Under the pieces are notes generated by a model, which was not told where the DNA came from, did no database searches, and saw only the letters and a program-made list of their open reading frames with translations. Below, piece after piece: positions 6,478 to 7,278 of a DNA stretch of 7,278 nt (positions within the stretch are counted from its first letter, which is position 1; each line of letters starts with the position of its first letter). The stretch is taken from contig CANHTE010000058.1 of NCBI GenBank assembly GCA_947462945.1, forward strand, positions 1 through 7,278, written 5' to 3'. The stretch is from Acetobacteraceae bacterium (GTDB taxonomy: Bacteria; Pseudomonadota; Alphaproteobacteria; Acetobacterales; Acetobacteraceae). The position numbers and the translations under genes were made by a program.

Positions 6478-6693
6478 CGCGTTTTCGGCGATTCCACCTC
6501 AACGCATCCTGCTCCGGGCACGTGTCGCCCCACGAAAGGGGCTGGACAGGCTTGGCACACCGGGCTAGACCGCGCCCTCCGGTGGGGGGCATGCGCCTTC
6601 CGGCCGCAGGGAAACGCGGGAGGTTGGGGGGCAGGATCTGCACCCTGGCCGATTGGACCGCGGGTCTCTCAACCTTGAGAGGACTGAAGTTAA
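6478..6693 (+). promoter_or_regulatory. Probable rplK-rplA mRNA leader with several hairpins
   Basis: No gene is seen in this stretch. It contains several potential RNA hairpins. At 6523-6548, TGTC plus GCCCC pair with GGGGC and GACA around the hexaloop ACGAAA, with a 2-base bulge (TG, 6543-6544). GACC (6656-6659) can pair with GGTC (6663-6666), although the loop is only three bases. A third hairpin covers the ribosome binding site and is listed separately. In E. coli the L11-L1 operon is repressed by L1 binding its own leader, so a structured leader here is expected in principle. I cannot match any of these structures to a known L1 site. Confidence 0.45.
6665..6683 (+). promoter_or_regulatory. 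Hairpin sequestering the rplK ribosome binding site
   Basis: CTCTCAA (6666-6672) and TTGAGAG (6675-6681) form a perfect 7-bp inverted repeat with a 2-base centre. In RNA this would fold as about six pairs with a four-base loop, extendable by a U-G pair (6665 with 6682). The downstream arm is the Shine-Dalgarno sequence GAGAGGA (6677-6683), ten bases before the rplK ATG. Folding would therefore hide the ribosome binding site, suggesting translational control; this role is inferred. Confidence 0.55.
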
Positions 6694-7128
6694 ATGGCCA
6701 AGAAAATTGCCGGCTACATCAAGCTGCAGGTGCCCGCAGGCAAGGCGAACCCCTCGCCGCCGATCGGGCCCGCGCTGGGTCAGCGCGGCCTGAACATCAT
6801 GCAATTCGTGAAGGAATTCAACGCGGCGACGCAGCAGATGGAGCCGGGCACCCCCACGCCCGTCGTCATCACCGCGTATTCGGATCGCAGCTTCTCCTTC
6901 ATCACCAAGACGCCGCCGAACACCTATTTCCTGATGAAGGCCGCCAAGATCGAGAAGGGCAGCACGACCCCGGGCAAGGGCGCCATGGTGGGCCGCGTGA
7001 CCAAGACGCAGCTGACCGAGATCGCCAAGGTGAAAATGAAGGACATGAACTGCACGGATGTTGAAAGTGCCGTGCGTCAATTGGCAGGCTCGGCCCGCGC
7101 CATGGGCATGACCGTGGTGGAGGGCTGA
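6694..7128 (+). CDS. rplK: 50S ribosomal protein L11
   Basis: L11 binds the GTPase-associated region of 23S rRNA together with the L10-L12 stalk and takes part in factor binding and in the stringent response via RelA. The 144-residue length is typical. Diagnostic segments are the N-terminal [32 protein letters not shown] (4-35), with the proline-rich switch region, FVKEFNAAT (38-46), and the rRNA-binding C-terminal domain with [10 protein letters not shown] (66-75) and a terminal [10 protein letters not shown] (132-141). The start is ATG after GAGAGGA (6677-6683). It is followed two bases later by rplA, the conserved order. The region directly upstream is unusual because nusG, normally the preceding gene, is not there. 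Confidence 0.98.
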   Translation: MAKKIAGYIKLQVPAGKANPSPPIGPALGQRGLNIMQFVKEFNAATQQMEPGTPTPVVITAYSDRSFSFITKTPPNTYFLMKAAKIEKGSTTPGKGAMVGRVTKTQLTEIAKVKMKDMNCTDVESAVRQLAGSARAMGMTVVEG

Positions 7129-7130
7129 AC

Positions 7131-7278
7131 ATGAGCAAGCGCATGAAGGCCCTCGCGGCCAATGTCACGGCCACCAAGGCCTATCCGCTGAATGAGGCGA
7201 TCGCGCTGGCCAAGGCGAATGCCAAGGCCAAGTTCGACGAGACCATCGAAATCTCGATGAACCTCGGCATTGATCCCC
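7131..7278 (+). CDS. rplA: 50S ribosomal protein L1, N-terminal part (3' end beyond window)
   Basis: The first 49 codons of L1 are present, cut by the right edge. L1 binds 23S rRNA at the mobile L1 stalk near the E site and, in E. coli, represses translation of its own operon. The visible protein starts MSKRMKALAANV, then YPLNEAIALAKANAKAKFDETIEISMNLGIDP, which matches the family's N-terminal helix and the first conserved strand ending in a DP turn. The ribosome binding site GGAGGG (7119-7124) lies inside the end of rplK, six bases before the ATG, and only two bases separate the rplK stop from the start. The pair is clearly one operon. Confidence 0.96.
   Translation, partial: MSKRMKALAANVTATKAYPLNEAIALAKANAKAKFDETIEISMNLGIDP

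Noticed and set aside
6552..6580. TTGGCA / TGGCAC as part of a sigma-70 or sigma-54 promoter for rplK
   Set aside because: No matching -10 hexamer at 16-18 bases and no GC element at the spacing required for sigma-54.
6401..6693. Hidden tRNA or remnant of nusG/secE upstream of rplK
   Set aside because: No tRNA cloverleaf or T-arm motif is visible, and none of the frames resembles NusG or SecE.

Overview
The window is a 7.3 kb piece of a GC-rich bacterial chromosome. Base composition, codon choice (mostly G/C third positions) and protein style suggest an alphaproteobacterium, perhaps of the Acetobacteraceae/Roseomonas type; this is inference, as no rRNA or other firm taxonomic marker is present. 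I count eight protein-coding genes, two of them cut by the window edges, and no tRNA, rRNA, CRISPR array or insertion sequence.

Layout. (1) The N-terminal third of an aldehyde dehydrogenase runs leftwards off the left edge (1-542, minus). (2) A 240-bp divergent spacer holds an AT-rich patch with a plausible sigma-70 promoter. (3) Two rightward genes follow (795-1763 and 1806-2690): a GT-D-like putative glycosyltransferase and a polysaccharide pyruvyl transferase family protein. They look like a small surface-polysaccharide module, and the second is clearly AT-richer than everything else, which suggests horizontal acquisition. (4) Convergent to these is a DMT/EamA-type 10-helix inner-membrane transporter (2762-3709, minus). 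(5) Divergent from the transporter, 43 bp away, is a translationally coupled pair (3753-4463 and 4460-6400): a periplasmic solute-binding-like protein and a membrane-bound GGDEF-EAL protein with a CHASE8-like periplasmic region. (6) A 293-bp spacer carries short tandem repeats and several hairpins, one covering the rplK ribosome binding site. (7) rplK (L11) and the start of rplA (L1) run off the right edge.

The most interesting points are the candidate periplasmic-sensor/cyclic-di-GMP pair, comparable in architecture to NspS-MbaA and YfiR-YfiN; the rplK leader, where a perfect inverted repeat overlaps the Shine-Dalgarno sequence; the absence of the usual secE-nusG genes directly upstream of rplK; and the AT-rich polysaccharide-modification gene pair. 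None of these proves a wholly new system. The sensor pair and the leader are the best candidates for follow-up.
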